A stretch of DNA of 64,000 nucleotides, taken from Buddleja alternifolia (lineage: Eukaryota > Streptophyta > Magnoliopsida > Lamiales > Scrophulariaceae). The translations under genes and the position numbers were made by a program. The stretch lies in the NCBI GenBank assembly GCA_019426215.1, contig CM033396.1, positions 35,392,503 through 35,456,502 of the forward strand, given 5' to 3'. The notes beneath the pieces are model-generated. The model saw only the letters and a program-made list of their open reading frames with translations, was not told the DNA's origin and made no database searches. Numbering within the stretch: position 1 is the stretch's first letter; the number at the start of each line of letters is the position of its first letter. This document shows positions 1 to 11,436 of this stretch, piece by piece.

Positions 1-76
1 TTGGTTCATATGGAGTGAGACGGTGAAACCACTCACTCATTGTACTTCAATAGTGTTTGATAAATTGAGTCTTGAT

Positions 77-1559
77 CTAGGTCACATAATTCGCGTATAT
101 ATAGTGCCGCTTTTGCGCTCCGGGTGCGAATTAGCGAATCGAGAGCGAGAGCGGCGCTCTAAAAAGACTTAAGAATTGTTAATTCGCGCTTTAATATTTC
201 ATAAGTCGCGATCTAAATTTCACTAATTCGGGACTTAACTTTTGTAAAGGCGCTGATTAGTTTTCGTAAAAGCGCGCCTTATCAATTACTAAGTCGCACT
301 CTTAGTTATTTTGGCCCAAAAGTCCAAGAGTCCAAAAAAGAAAAACCTTCTTTTATTAAACTAATAAAAATTGAAAGTCAAACCTTTAAAAAACAACTAA
401 CAAACGTGAACGTCTAAAAAGACAAAACCCTTTCACTTGTCTTTACCCTAACCCCATCCCTCTCTGTTCGATAAACTAAGAATTGAAGAAATTGAAGATT
501 CGTCTTGAGAGCCCAAGCAAATATCATTCATTCATTCTTAAATCCCAACAATTTCAAGTGGTGATTGGCGAGGTAAGAAATTTAATTTATAACTCTTGTA
601 TTTACATATGGAGTGTGATTTTTTACTTTAATATGTTTAAAGGACTTTGAAAAATCATATTTTTTTGGATAAAAGCATTCTAGTTTTCTCACATGTACAC
701 TACAATTTTTAATTTTATATTTGATTTGTGTTGACCCTTTTTTATTTGTAATTATATGACTATGGTGTTGGGGGCTGAAGGCAGATAACTAAATTGGATT
801 AGGAGAAAGGAAAAGATACAAAAATAAATCAAATGATCAACTAGTGTGAATGTGTGATGCATGGGAAAGTGATAATTATGATTTTCCTTCGTTGGCACAT
901 ATTCAATATACTTATATATTTCTTTATAACACAAATATGTAGTATTTTGCATTCTCTTAGGGCTTTCATGAAGCGAAATTGCATATTTGGTGTTTATCTA
1001 TTAAATATGTCGAATTTGCATTTACTATGACTTTCAATTATTCTTTTTTTTTTTTATTTTCTGAAATGAGCAATTTAATAATTTCTTGCAATCTAGCTTT
1101 ACATGATTTCTTTTTAGTAGACTTTTGGATTGTAATCATTAATTTATTTTATATTTTCAAATTTTATTGTGAAAAATGAGTGAAAGCTATCCAGATGAGG
1201 AGAGCAGTGATGCTGTTACTAAAGACATAAGTTCTACTCCATTGAAAAAACAACTTTTTGCTTAAACAAAATTGATATCAGGAATATAAAACATTATTTT
1301 TGTTGGAAAGAAATAGGAAACATTGTTTGAAGAATCGCAAATGTTATTATTGGAAATTTTAGTGCTCAATGAAAATAGTTTTTGGATATTTTTCTCTATA
1401 ATTACATTTTGTATATACTCATATATATATATATATATATATATTATTATTTTTATAATAGGCGCTCTAAGGCGCTCCGGCTCTCAAAATTTTTTAACTT
1501 TTGCCGTTCCCGCGCTCCCGCTCCCGCTCCCGCCCCCGCTCCCGCCTTATGTGACTTAG
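77..1559. mobile_element. Non-autonomous hAT-like element
   Basis: Ends are CTAGGTCACATAA and, at the other side, the near-perfect inverse TTATGTGACTTAG. They are flanked by gtcttgat (69-76) and gtcttgac (1560-1567), an 8-bp target duplication with one mismatch, the length expected for hAT elements. Both subterminal regions are GC-rich with repeated gcgctcc/cgctcccg words in an otherwise AT-rich region. The interior has what looks like a transcribed leader (about 440-571) ending in a splice donor (gcgag|gtaagaa near 571) and one short coding remnant, but no transposase domain. The element class is inferred from termini and target duplication only. Confidence 0.62.
1176..1265 (+). pseudogene. 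Short N-terminal coding remnant inside the hAT-like element
   Basis: A 29-codon reading frame starts at an ATG and reads as an acidic, serine-rich peptide (begins MSESYPDEESS) before a stop. It lies downstream of a putative leader exon and donor site, the arrangement of the first coding exon of a hAT transposase whose remainder has been deleted. No BED finger or dimerisation domain is visible, so the assignment to a transposase is inference from position. Confidence 0.3.
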
Positions 1560-1567
1560 GTCTTGAC

Positions 1568-2492
1568 AAATTGCTCGTACACGCTTCATTAATAAGTACT
1601 ATATAAAGTTGAATGAGTAAGAATTCTTTGATATAAAAGAGTAGTCAAAGGGTTCATAATTTTGCAAATCGTGACTCTTTAAAACTTGGTTTGGATTAAA
1701 AGATTCGAAATTGACAAAAAGTATTTGAAGTTAAGTACACTTTGGAAACGGCCACCACATTTTATAATAGATTTGTACATGTTCAAAATATAGTTTGAAT
1801 TTGTTTCTTTTTCTTTTTGGTAATATTTCTTTGAAAAAACACAAATTCAAAACATTTGGTTTAATGGGGTTTTACTACTTTTCAAATTTGAATTTCTTTG
1901 TCGAACCTTTTAAGTTGTTTAATTAGTCATATTAGAAGGTCACATAATCGTGTTGGCTTGAATACCCCCACCATATCGTATGAGGCCAAAAATGCAATTT
2001 TTATCTGTGAGTTAGTAACGAATTTTACATTCATATTGATAATGATTATAGTTGAATTATCCTATTGTCAAACAATATTGTAACAACAAATTGCTTCCCA
2101 CATAAGATTTTTGACGTTAGATTTGGATTTAGATCTGTCTTTCTGGACTTCTGTTGATCTGCACCCATTTCAAATAAATTAAGATTCCACACTGCAATTC
2201 CAGTTTCTGTAATCAATTACTCATTGCTATTGAAAACTTCATAATTAAGGTTTTGTGTTTAACTGTTTTAAGTCTCATTGAACCAACATGAAACATGAAT
2301 CGCACATAATCACAAACAATAAAACTTCATGAATCACGTATATAAATATTCGGTTTTACAAAGAATAAATTTATACAAGTAATATAAACACAGCAGAACC
2401 TCTACTGATATTATAGATACAACACATGAAATTATACGAAAGGAAAAAAAAAACGTACCACGAGAATTATCTGAGTTATTCACAATTTGGAA
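1568..2492. other. Intergenic, no gene seen
   Basis: AT-rich spacer. The part next to 2492 is probably the 3' untranslated and downstream region of the minus-strand F-box gene. No structural RNA, repeat array or convincing coding sequence was recognised. Confidence 0.5.
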
Positions 2493-3896
2493 CTAATACA
2501 TCCACGAAAGATCTTGCTTGAAAATCACAGAATCAGCAGCTCCTTGAATACCCCTTTCAGATATCTGTGGACAATCATCAACTGTTAAAACTTTCAACTT
2601 ATGTGATCCCACAACCGTCTTTAATCCATCGTTTGATACCCCCAAACACTTACTAAGCTTCAAAACACACAGCTTAGGAAATTGCCCTACAAGTTGTAAT
2701 CCTTCATCAGTAATCTCTTGGCATCTTGTGAGCTCTAGAGTTTCAAGACACTCTGCAGAACAAAGAGCTTCCATCCCAATATCGTTAAATGAATAAACAT
2801 GATCTAAAGCAAGTTCCCGTAAAGGGCATTTTTGTACTAACGTAAGAATTCCATGTAAAGTGAAAGACGAAAACGAAGGAAACTCTCCATCGGAGAAAGA
2901 TAATCTTACTGATTCAAGATTAGAGCAATTTTCAGCCAATGCTGTTAAACATTCATCTGTGAGCCTTATTGGATTGTTCATCAAAAGAGGAAGCGATAAA
3001 TCAGATGGGACCCGCAATGAAATCGACTTAAGGTTGCTTGATTGACGGGCCAAACCTATAATATCCGAATCTTTCACCCCTACACACATATCTAAGTGAA
3101 TTTTTTCCAAGTTTTTGCATTCCCCTAATACACAAGCAAGGCCTCGACCTGGGCTTATTATACCATTCACTAAATTAAGTTCTAGCATGCTATTGCACGG
3201 GACCCACTGCTTTTGCCACTGATCTACTGCTAACCGGTCATAAACCCTCATGTATCGATAATTAGCATCTACCTCAAATTGCAATCTTTTCAATTTTCGC
3301 CAAGTACGTCCAAGCTTAATGAGATCACCTTCTCCAATGGCCCTACAATTCTTTATACATAGATCTTCAAGCGTTTCGAGCTTGCCAAGATATTCCAACC
3401 ACTCCATACTCGTAATGTTAAGGCAGCGAATGAGGTGCAATAAGCTGAGGTTTTTACATCCCACTACGACAGATAATATCCCAAATCCACTAATTCTAGG
3501 AGTGAAGTTCAATTTCAAGGCAGAAAGATGAGAGCATTTAGCCAAGTGACTTAAACCAGCATCCGTAATAAAAGTGCAATAACTTAAGGTGAGATCTGTT
3601 AAAACAGGGCAGCTAACGGAAAAATCAAGAAGCCCTTTGTCATCCAACTGTTTACCTAATTTGGACATCCAACCCGAGTAAGAGATTTCCACTTTTTCTA
3701 AGTTTCGAAATCTGTGGCAGAGAGTAATCAACGCTTCATTGGCGGGATTCAATCCACAGCCAACTCGAATAGATTTTCGCTGCTCGTTATCCAATTCATG
3801 AAGACGCTTACAAGTTAATGAGACGGTGTTTTTATCAACCGTTCGATTAATCCTATACAATATATCCCAAGCTACTTGTTCTGGCAAATCATCCAT
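2493..3896 (-). CDS. F-box/LRR-repeat protein (SCF substrate adaptor)
   Basis: A single coding exon of 467 aa. The N-terminus (about residues 1-40: MDDLPEQVAWDILYRI and following) is an F-box, the segment that binds SKP1 in an SCF E3 ubiquitin ligase. The rest is a run of cysteine-containing leucine-rich repeats with the recurring pattern CxxLxxLxLxxCxxITDxGLxxL (for example around residues 93-118 and 380-450), which would hold the substrate. Length and architecture match the plant F-box/LRR subfamily resembling Arabidopsis At5g51370/At5g51380; I recognise the family, not the exact orthologue or its target. The ATG is chosen because the F-box starts immediately after it. It is preceded by a short leader and a splice acceptor (tacag|gtag) at about 3940, so the 5'UTR is probably spliced. 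No premature stop or frameshift is visible, and the gene appears functional. Confidence 0.9.
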   Translation of the reverse strand: MDDLPEQVAWDILYRINRTVDKNTVSLTCKRLHELDNEQRKSIRVGCGLNPANEALITLCHRFRNLEKVEISYSGWMSKLGKQLDDKGLLDFSVSCPVLTDLTLSYCTFITDAGLSHLAKCSHLSALKLNFTPRISGFGILSVVVGCKNLSLLHLIRCLNITSMEWLEYLGKLETLEDLCIKNCRAIGEGDLIKLGRTWRKLKRLQFEVDANYRYMRVYDRLAVDQWQKQWVPCNSMLELNLVNGIISPGRGLACVLGECKNLEKIHLDMCVGVKDSDIIGLARQSSNLKSISLRVPSDLSLPLLMNNPIRLTDECLTALAENCSNLESVRLSFSDGEFPSFSSFTLHGILTLVQKCPLRELALDHVYSFNDIGMEALCSAECLETLELTRCQEITDEGLQLVGQFPKLCVLKLSKCLGVSNDGLKTVVGSHKLKVLTVDDCPQISERGIQGAADSVIFKQDLSWMY

Positions 3897-3939
3897 TTTT
3901 TTAAGACTGCTTGATTATCATCGAAAGCAGAACAACTAC

Positions 3940-4777
3940 CTGTATTATGCAAAAGTTAGTTTACCTCGAGTCAAGTTTTAAACAAAGAGAAACGAAAAAG
4001 AAATAATTACGGAGGAGACGACTGATATTCATCATCAGTCAAGATGTGTCACACATGCTTCACTGTTTCAAGAGAAAAACACAAACAGATCCTATGGATA
4101 TAAAGTACTGTTAAACTAACGACATGGATAATCTAATCGATATAAATAGGATGCCAAATAAAGCATAATCATTATCAACATTTCAACCATTCTGGTTCTA
4201 TATAGATAGAACACTTACTCTGCCACATAAGATATTCGAATGATAAACTTTTTGCTGAAATACTGGAATAGTGATATCACAATAAATAGTAAACACAAAT
4301 ATAAGTCACCATTCAGATCCAATGAAGAATTATCAAGGAAACAAACTCGGCGATACATATAAAGTCAGACAATAATAGATATCGCTTGATATGATCGGAT
4401 CGGCGGCAAGGGCCGATCCGGATACATATCGAACGATACTTTGAACTATGCCTCTTACATATATAGCATAAGTTATACTCAACAGCATAACACCAGATAA
4501 TACTGCATAATTCAACAAGAAAAAAAATCACAAAGTGTTGAGATCGTTCAATCGCAACTCATACTACTAGATTTCACCAAATATTAGGAATAACAATCAC
4601 GATAACCGTAAAATCTATGGATTTCAAAAGCAGAATTCATTTTTCTGAACAATCGATAAGCGAGTTGATTGAATTTGGTTGAACAATAAATTTGATCAAA
4701 TGAATTGCATACAAAAATAAATAAAATTCTAAATAGAATGAGAAAATTTAAGAGAAAAAGCAGATAATTGAAATTAC
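3940..4777 (-). other. Probable 5'UTR intron of the F-box/LRR gene
   Basis: On the minus strand a good donor (cag|gtaatt, 4778/4777) and an acceptor (acag|gtagtt, 3940/3939) bracket about 840 bp of AT-rich, non-coding sequence immediately upstream of the coding exon. The first non-coding exon would lie at about 4779-4860, with the transcription start just above it. Short open frames inside this interval do not resemble proteins. Splicing is predicted from consensus only. Confidence 0.5.
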
Positions 4778-4979
4778 CTGGATTAGACGAGAGAATTTGA
4801 GAAATGATTGATTGAGAATTTGAGAATTTGAAAATGTTAGATATTTTTGTAGGGTCCTTTAGAAATAGATAGTATTAGTATACTATTGTTAGGTGTTAGT
4901 TACTGGAAAAGAGCTAAAATTGTGGAAGTACGCATTTTGCATCCCCTTTCTTAGTCGGTTCTTTGAGGATAAATTGTAT

Positions 4980-5018
4980 GATCGACAAGTGTCCATTTAA
5001 TTTATACACTTGTCGATC
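4980..5018. repeat. Perfect short hairpin in the F-box promoter region
   Basis: gatcgacaagtgt (4980-4992) and its exact reverse complement acacttgtcgatc (5006-5018) are separated by a 13-base AT-rich loop. The hairpin is isolated from the surrounding elements. It may be a remnant of a small foldback element or a palindromic binding site; nothing in the sequence decides this. Confidence 0.5.
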
Positions 5019-5738
5019 CCATGATATCATTATGGTATGATATAGAAAATTCGCTCCGTATCTTGGTAGTCATTTAGTTCCCCTTGGGTAATAAAAGTGG
5101 TGTGGATAAATATCTGTCCTTGATCATTGGTGCGGTACAGCCGTAGAGGTTGTGTTTTTGTTTTTATAATTAAAATTTTATATAATAAACATGAACGTAT
5201 CGTTCAGGGGAATGATATTAACACTTCACTAATTATTATAAGAGCTCCACTTTAATTTTTCTTTCTAGTTAATTAAAAAATAATAGCAGAAATTTGTAAG
5301 ACTAAAATACCCCTTAATCCTTTCATCTTTCCTTCTTTCAAGAGACAATTTTAATCTTTTAAGGGGGAACTCGGGACGAGCTGAACAATCAAAATGAAGA
5401 AAACACTAACCTCGACCCCTAACAAAGTTGATCGACAAAATCATTAATTGAGAGCACAAGTGGAAGCAGCGAAATACAATGTGATTAAACATGCATAAGG
5501 AGTTTGTCATGTTCTGCAAATATAAGCATTATCTATTTGACTAACTCTGCAACCATACATATAAAATACACATAGCTCTACTATATTGTAATACCCACAA
5601 GAAAGAATGAAAGTGAACTCGAAACTTCTTTCTTGTAAGTCTAACAAACTTCAAATAAATAAATAAATTAGATAAAAATGTTTAGCGAATCAAAATAAAT
5701 ATAGTAGTCAAAACCGGAGAACACTTCACTTTTTTAGT

Positions 5739-8700
5739 TCAAGATAAACCACTTGATGAATCAAATTCTTCAAAATTTTCTTCTTGGCTGTAATACGTAG
5801 GAGCCATAACTACGTTTGTTTCGGCGCTTTGTATGCATGTACGAGTATTACGTCCCAAACCACCACATAAACCGCATTTTCGATTTTTCTCCACAATTTC
5901 AAATTCACAACTATCACGTCGAGTAGAACTATCATTTTTTCTTTTTTTGATCCAAGAGGACGGCTCAGATGAGGATCAATCTTTGGCTCGTTCACTATCA
6001 AAGGAATGGAAACATCCACAATTTGAGAAATTTGCCTTCGAGTATCTTCTTGTTGAACAAGAGGCATTTTCTTGTACTTATTTTAGAAGAGTATCAAGTT
6101 GATCATCATGTTTCGATTCTTCTGTAATGTTATCAAATGCTCTTCCATCAATTCTCCATCGTGGGTGTATGTCAACAAGTTCTAATTTCCACTTAACATG
6201 GCGATCATTCTGTGAGCACAAGGAAGACCCATGATACTTTGAAAGTGACCTCGACACTTGTCCAATGGTTTACCAGAAGTTGCCAATTTATATTGTATTA
6301 GGAGTTGCTCAAGTGCATGCTTAGATATGTTTCCGATAAGTTTTTGAAATAAAGGAACCCTCGAATCATGTGAGATGCGAATTCTTTCATTCTCAAGCTT
6401 TGCTTTAATTTCTTTGATCTAATTTTCAATGGCAAGACAAATTTTTGCTTTTACCTCGCAAAGGTTACCTATTGAGACATGCAAATATTTCTTGAGCATT
6501 GCATTTGCACCTTCAGCCCTCGACGTCGCATGATGTCCAAATGTTTTTTATATACCTTCAGCACAAACTTCTCTTTGTAAGCAAGCCAATTGTTTTTTAT
6601 ATACTTGAGAGCTAAATGCTTCTCTTTGTACTGATCTTCAAAAATATGCCACTCTCAATCAAATTTTGGCTCATCAAGAGAATATATCACATTTGTCCAA
6701 GCTAATAAAAACTTGTCAAAATCTTCCTTTTTATCAAATTTTTTTTTGCACTTAGCTAAAACATTTTTTTGTACATGCCATACGCAGAGAAGACGACTCG
6801 TCTGCGGGAAGACCACATTAATAGCATTCATTAGCGCTAATTCTCTACCTGTGACAATGGCTATGGGGTTGTTAACACCCAATATATTTCTAAATCTCTC
6901 TAGTGCCCAAATATAATCTTCTTCCTCCTTTTGCAAGAAAATTATGCATGAATAAAATGACGTATTGAAGCTAGATATGCCAATAATATCAAGAAGTGGC
7001 ATTTTATATTTATTCATCTCGTATGTCCAGTCCATGATGAAGACATTAGAAAAGTTCTTCGTCAACATCATTGAGCATGGATGCGAGAAGAACAAATGAG
7101 TTAGACGATCATCTTTGTCACGCTCAATGTCATAGTAGAATCCACTTTCACTAAGTTCTTCAAACAATGCCTCCAACATTGTATGCCCATTTAAGTCCTC
7201 ACTTTTTATCTTAACTCTTGCATTATACATAGTTTTTGAAGTTGCTTGAAGAGATGGGTTACTTAGCCGAAGTGCAGAAAGAATTTCTCTTGGTGCAGAA
7301 CCAGCCATCGACATAGTTCTAATGGTTTGCATATCTTGTGTCGAAAATCGACGGCACAAAGGATGACCCGACATATATCTTGAAGATTCATGATTATGCA
7401 CTAAACTCTTAACCTCCTTTTCTAAATATTGCCCTTTCTTTTACCCTATATCTCAAATTGACAATTTGTGAGTCGAGATCCAGTCACTCTTTTTCTTTGC
7501 TCTGTTGGAACATGGGCACATCGATACGATCCTCGTCTATCACACCCAATAATAACATAGTATTGTGGTTTGGAGTTTTTAATAACTGTGACATATATAA
7601 CCTTGCTCGAGATATTTTTCTAATACTATCTTGAAACTCTCCATGACTAGCAAATTCTTGACTTGACAAATGAAGGAAAGGATTAGGCTCATCACCATTG
7701 TCTTTATCTGTTATCTTTTCAACTGACAAACTATCCATCATCTCCACTTTTTGCAAGTCATCAGTGCCTATAGAGTTTCAAATTAACGAAGATACTTAAT
7801 AATCCATTTACTTTATTCAAATTTCATTCTACTAATAAAATGATCAATCGCTTGTTTCTAGAAAAGTAAATATTTGTGTGATTTCAATAAAGAAAGAAAA
7901 AATAGAAAAGAAAAAGCTACAGACCTTTAAAAGGTGAACAAAGACTTTTCGATATGAATCATTAAAATGTGAAACATCAATTACAAATCATAATATTTTC
8001 ACAAAAAAATTACAAATTGGAATAGCACACTTTTAAACATTACATGAAAACTTAATGAAGTATAGTGATGTGGATTCATTCAGGGACGGATCCAGGAATG
8101 ATACATCGGGGGGCCGAATTACCACTAATATTTTTTTTGACAAAATTTGTACGTAAATATTCAATTTTTTTAGTTATAATAAATAAATAAAATAACAATA
8201 GTTACATATAAAAAATTTGACTTTTTATAAAACTTAACTTAGTTGAAAGTATACAAGCAATTCTTGAAAAAATCTATCTAAGTTGTATACGGCGTTCTTT
8301 TATCATAAAATTCATCTATAACAGATTACGTATCAAGTTGACTATGATTGAATAAGAAAATACACATAAAAATATATACTAAAAAAACAAAATGACTTTT
8401 CCCATTTTAACTACTTTTAGATACAAGCAATTATTTTTGAAGAATAAAGCTTTGCTTTTTACAAATCTAAGTATAATTAAGCGAATTAAGAAAATAACAG
8501 CAAAAAAGTAAAAGATATTTCAACCGCAAAATTTCAATAGTATTATAATAATAATTTTTCAAAATAATATAAAATTACAACTATTAAAACTAATATAATC
8601 ATTCTATGCTACCTTGTTGTGGATAAATCCAAAAAAAATAAATGATGCCGGTAGACTTTTTTTGCATTTAGATTTGTAGATATTGTACTTTTTCTTCTAA

Positions 8701-9679
8701 AAAGTGCTTGTTCTAGATTTTAGGTGAAAAATTTGTTAATTCTAATTTTAATCCTAATAAGTATACAAGAGAAATTCAAAAACTAATATCAGAGTTGTTG
8801 ACAATCTAACTACCTCTTTTTCCTTTTCTTACTTTTTTAATTCAAAATAGGTATTTCTTTAATTGGAAACAAATATCTAATTATTAAAAGAAAGCATGAC
8901 TTCCTTTTCCAATTTTGTAATTGTATTTTTAATTCAAAACAGGTACCTTTTGTTTTAGTTAAAATAGATATCTAAATAAATAAAAAAAAACAAGGTTTAC
9001 AAAGAGTTAATACTGACTCGAACCCCTGACCACTAGGATATGGCATTCTTATGCTGCTTTGCAGCACCAACTGTGGTTCAACTCCCTTTTGTAACGTTCT
9101 AACAAACTATTTATTATATTCTCTTGGGGGGGCCATAGCATAAATTTATATATACCCAACATAAAAAATTTGAAGTCTCGGGGGGGCCAGGGCCCCCCCT
9201 AGCCCCCCTCTAGATCCGTCCCTGGATTCATTTATGGAGGGGCACAAAAATATTTTGAACTTGGGTGCACGTAGTCAGATAAGGTTTACAAAATCAATTG
9301 ACTATGTTATACTTAATTATTTGAAAAGTCTTTTTGAATTTTTAAGTTTTAAGAACAACAAAACAACTCTAAAATATGAAAATTCGATGACTAATCTTAT
9401 ACAAAATAGTAAAAAAAAAAAAAAAAAGAAGCAAAAGAATGACGCTAAAATATTGTAATCGGTCTTTGAATCAAAACAAAATCCTAACTTTTGATATAAA
9501 GTTAAAATTTTATATTACAAAACATAGATGAGAAACTTACCACATCCATCAGTTTGAGATGGATTGCATGGCTGATAGGATTCAGAAATTTGTTCAAAGC
9601 TTTTTGTATTCACCAATTTTATTATCTCGTCCAGCGTGGAAGCAAATCTCTCAGATTCTTCAATGTTATTTTTCTCCAT
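5739..9679 (-). pseudogene. Decayed MULE transposase (DDE, SWIM and zinc-knuckle domains)
   Basis: Exon 1 starts at 9679 (MEKNNIEES...) and ends at a donor at 9541. It joins in frame to a second exon at 7767, and the intron now holds a hAT-like element. The 7484-7756 frame then hits a stop. The best-preserved block (6655-7401) has the MULE transposase core: the first DDE region (VFIMDWTYEMNKYKMPLLD), the ELALMNA block and the C/H segment LCVWHVQKNVLAKC. The usual second acidic residue before ELALMN is glycine here (VTGRELAL). Further downstream, in broken frames, a SWIM finger (CRGHFQSIMGLPCAHRM near 6200-6260) and a C-terminal zinc knuckle (CGLCGGLGRNTRTC near 5830-5880) are still readable; the last stop is at 5739-5741. 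The expected N-terminal FAR1-type DNA-binding domain is mostly missing. Several stops and frameshifts make this inactive. Confidence 0.8.
8081..9224. mobile_element. Non-autonomous hAT-like element nested in the MULE intron
   Basis: Termini CAGGGACGGATCCAG and, inverted, TAGATCCGTCCCTG are flanked by a perfect 8-bp target duplication gattcatt (8073-8080 and 9225-9232). Runs of G and C lie just inside both ends (cggggggccg; gggggggccagggcccccc). The 1.1-kb interior is AT-rich with no transposase. The perfect duplication implies a fairly recent insertion compared with the host MULE. A similar degenerate terminus occurs near 61517. Confidence 0.85.
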
Positions 9680-10025
9680 TGTTAGAATGTTATTTAGCGT
9701 AAAAGAAGTCAAGAAATTGACTAACTCAATACTAAAGTAGGGTTTCTTCAAAAAAAAAAAAAACACTAAAGTAGGGTTTTAAGGCGGAGCTTGGATGAGA
9801 AGGGGCATTGGTGGCTTGCAGATACGTGAAACAAGGTGTAAAGAAGGAAAGATGAAAAAACTGAAAATATTAGAAAATATTAACTTGGGGATTAAGGGGT
9901 ATTTTAGTTTATAAATTTCTACAATTATTGTTTAATTAATGGGTGGATATTTTTGTCATTTTCTTAGAAAGAGAGATTAAAGTGGAGTTTCTATAGTAAT
10001 TAGTGGAATGCTAATATCATTATCC

Positions 10026-11079
10026 TAATGCTAAAATGCAAGATGAATTATATTTATACTAAATGAAATCAGGGAAAAGGGGTTGGGGAAGAATCCATCA
10101 TAAAAAGCAACAATCCGCACTACAAATATAGAGATTTACATGCAGAAGCAAAAAGTGTCATTGACACAAATGGTTGGTTGGTGAAAACAATCCAACCAAT
10201 ATGATTTATTGATGAAACGTGGCCAGGTAACTCCATGGCTATGATAGGGATAATTCTTTTTATGTTGAACATGATGCAATACCCTTGGTCCATGTACAAT
10301 TAGAATTGCCAATCAAGTCGAGTGGATTAAGTCTGCATTGGCTCACGCTTGGCTTGAAACCAAATATAAGCTTTAAGTCAAGCTCAGCCTGACTTGAGTT
10401 TGATATATCAATTTTCATTTTTTTTAGTACAATTAATAAAATAAATTTACTAAATAAAAAAAAACTGGCAGATTCAAAATGATCAAATTGAAATTATATT
10501 CGTACTAAAATTTGTTAAACTTGATTTCAGAAAGTCAAAACACCAATTATATCTGTATATTACTCGGTATGGTGATTTCTGGAATTTTGGAAGACTTGTG
10601 CAGTCTGGCACATAGCCTCGGAGACTACATCTCCAACTCTTTGTGGGATTTTCAAGAGTTGTAGAGCTTATTGATACTTGGGAAAATTACACAAAATACA
10701 CTCTCAAACTATTGAACCATGGTACTTGGGTAATCTAAGTCTTTTAAGTTGTATGTCTATAGACTTGTAAGACTTGTGCAACCGACTCAAGTGCTTAGCG
10801 GCCGCATCTTGAACATACCTGGCACTTCGAACGTTATAATCTATGAGTTAGGTCACAGACACAACTCGGATACGACTACCAATGTTTATTCTTTTTTCTT
10901 TCTCTCAATAGCTGGAAACGAACACGCCACGTGTCCGACATTGCATAAGATGATTTATCAAAGTGTCTGTGCATCATAAGTTATAATGCTCATTATTTGA
11001 CTCCAATCTAGTTAGTTTGTATGCTCATTATTTATTTTGTTCAATCAACTAATCAAACTATTACCAAATGCATTCTCAT
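10026..11079. other. Intergenic, no gene seen
   Basis: Spacer between the MULE and the 3' flank of the 5-oxoprolinase gene. Short open frames (for example 10749-10979) have no recognisable protein character. No RNA gene or clear transposon ends were found. Confidence 0.45.
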
Positions 11080-11194
11080 TTAAAAGGATTTTCTTGGTAA
11101 ATATTTTTCACAGAGCAGCAACTTTACTATTTACCAGTTTCTGAAGAGCAACGACGTCTCAGCAACTCATAGCACATACCCTATGAAAATTTAA
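11080..11194 (-). pseudogene. Remnant of an isopropylmalate dehydrogenase terminal exon
   Basis: This stretch matches the last exon and 3' flank of the intact gene at about 19410-19550 in the same orientation. Shared blocks include tttaaaagg, ttttcacag/ttttcacac, agcagcaactttac, taccagtttctga and caactcatagcacata versus caacttatagcatatg. About 50 bp of the exon centre (19467-19500) is missing, so only the extreme C-terminal codons and the acceptor region remain. It sits about 240 bp beyond the stop codon of the 5-oxoprolinase gene. The most likely origin is a local duplication that has since decayed; a small transposed fragment is the alternative. Confidence 0.7.
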
Positions 11195-11436
11195 TTAATT
11201 ACTCCATTCAGACATCCACAAAAAGAGAAGATTATCATTTATTCATCCATGTAAAATCATGCAGTTCGTATAAAGAAACTCAAACAAGTGAAAAAACTTG
11301 TTAATAAGCCATGCCAGACAGAAAAGTATAAAGCTCAAGCCCCTTAACCAGAAACGAAAAACACGGGGTTTGGGTTTGCTAACAGCACTTTTCACCAAAA
11401 ACTCGATTTTCCACGAAAAAGTTTTCATGAAATGAA

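Larger units (their letters stand above)
5207..10025 (-). mobile_element. Mutator-like element (MULE) with long terminal inverted repeats
   Basis: The first about 130 bp (from 5207) and the last about 190 bp (to 10025) are long imperfect inverted repeats. Shared blocks include aatgatatta, cactaatta, ctccactttaat, agaaattt, taaaataccccttaatcc and tttcatctttccttctt. Long TIRs plus an internal MULE/FAR1-type transposase on the minus strand identify the superfamily. No convincing 9-bp target duplication is left (tatcgttca versus taatgctaa), consistent with age. The element is about 3.7 kb without a nested 1144-bp hAT-like insertion. Confidence 0.75.

Noticed and set aside
2860..3531. Plus-strand frames inside the F-box/LRR gene
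   Set aside because: Antisense shadows of a conserved coding exon.
9010..9085. tRNA-like phrase (gactcgaacccctgacca) inside the hAT-like element
   Set aside because: A B-box-like GGTTCGAGTC is present on the minus strand, but the nearest A-box-like word is too close and no cloverleaf forms; not a tRNA or a convincing SINE.
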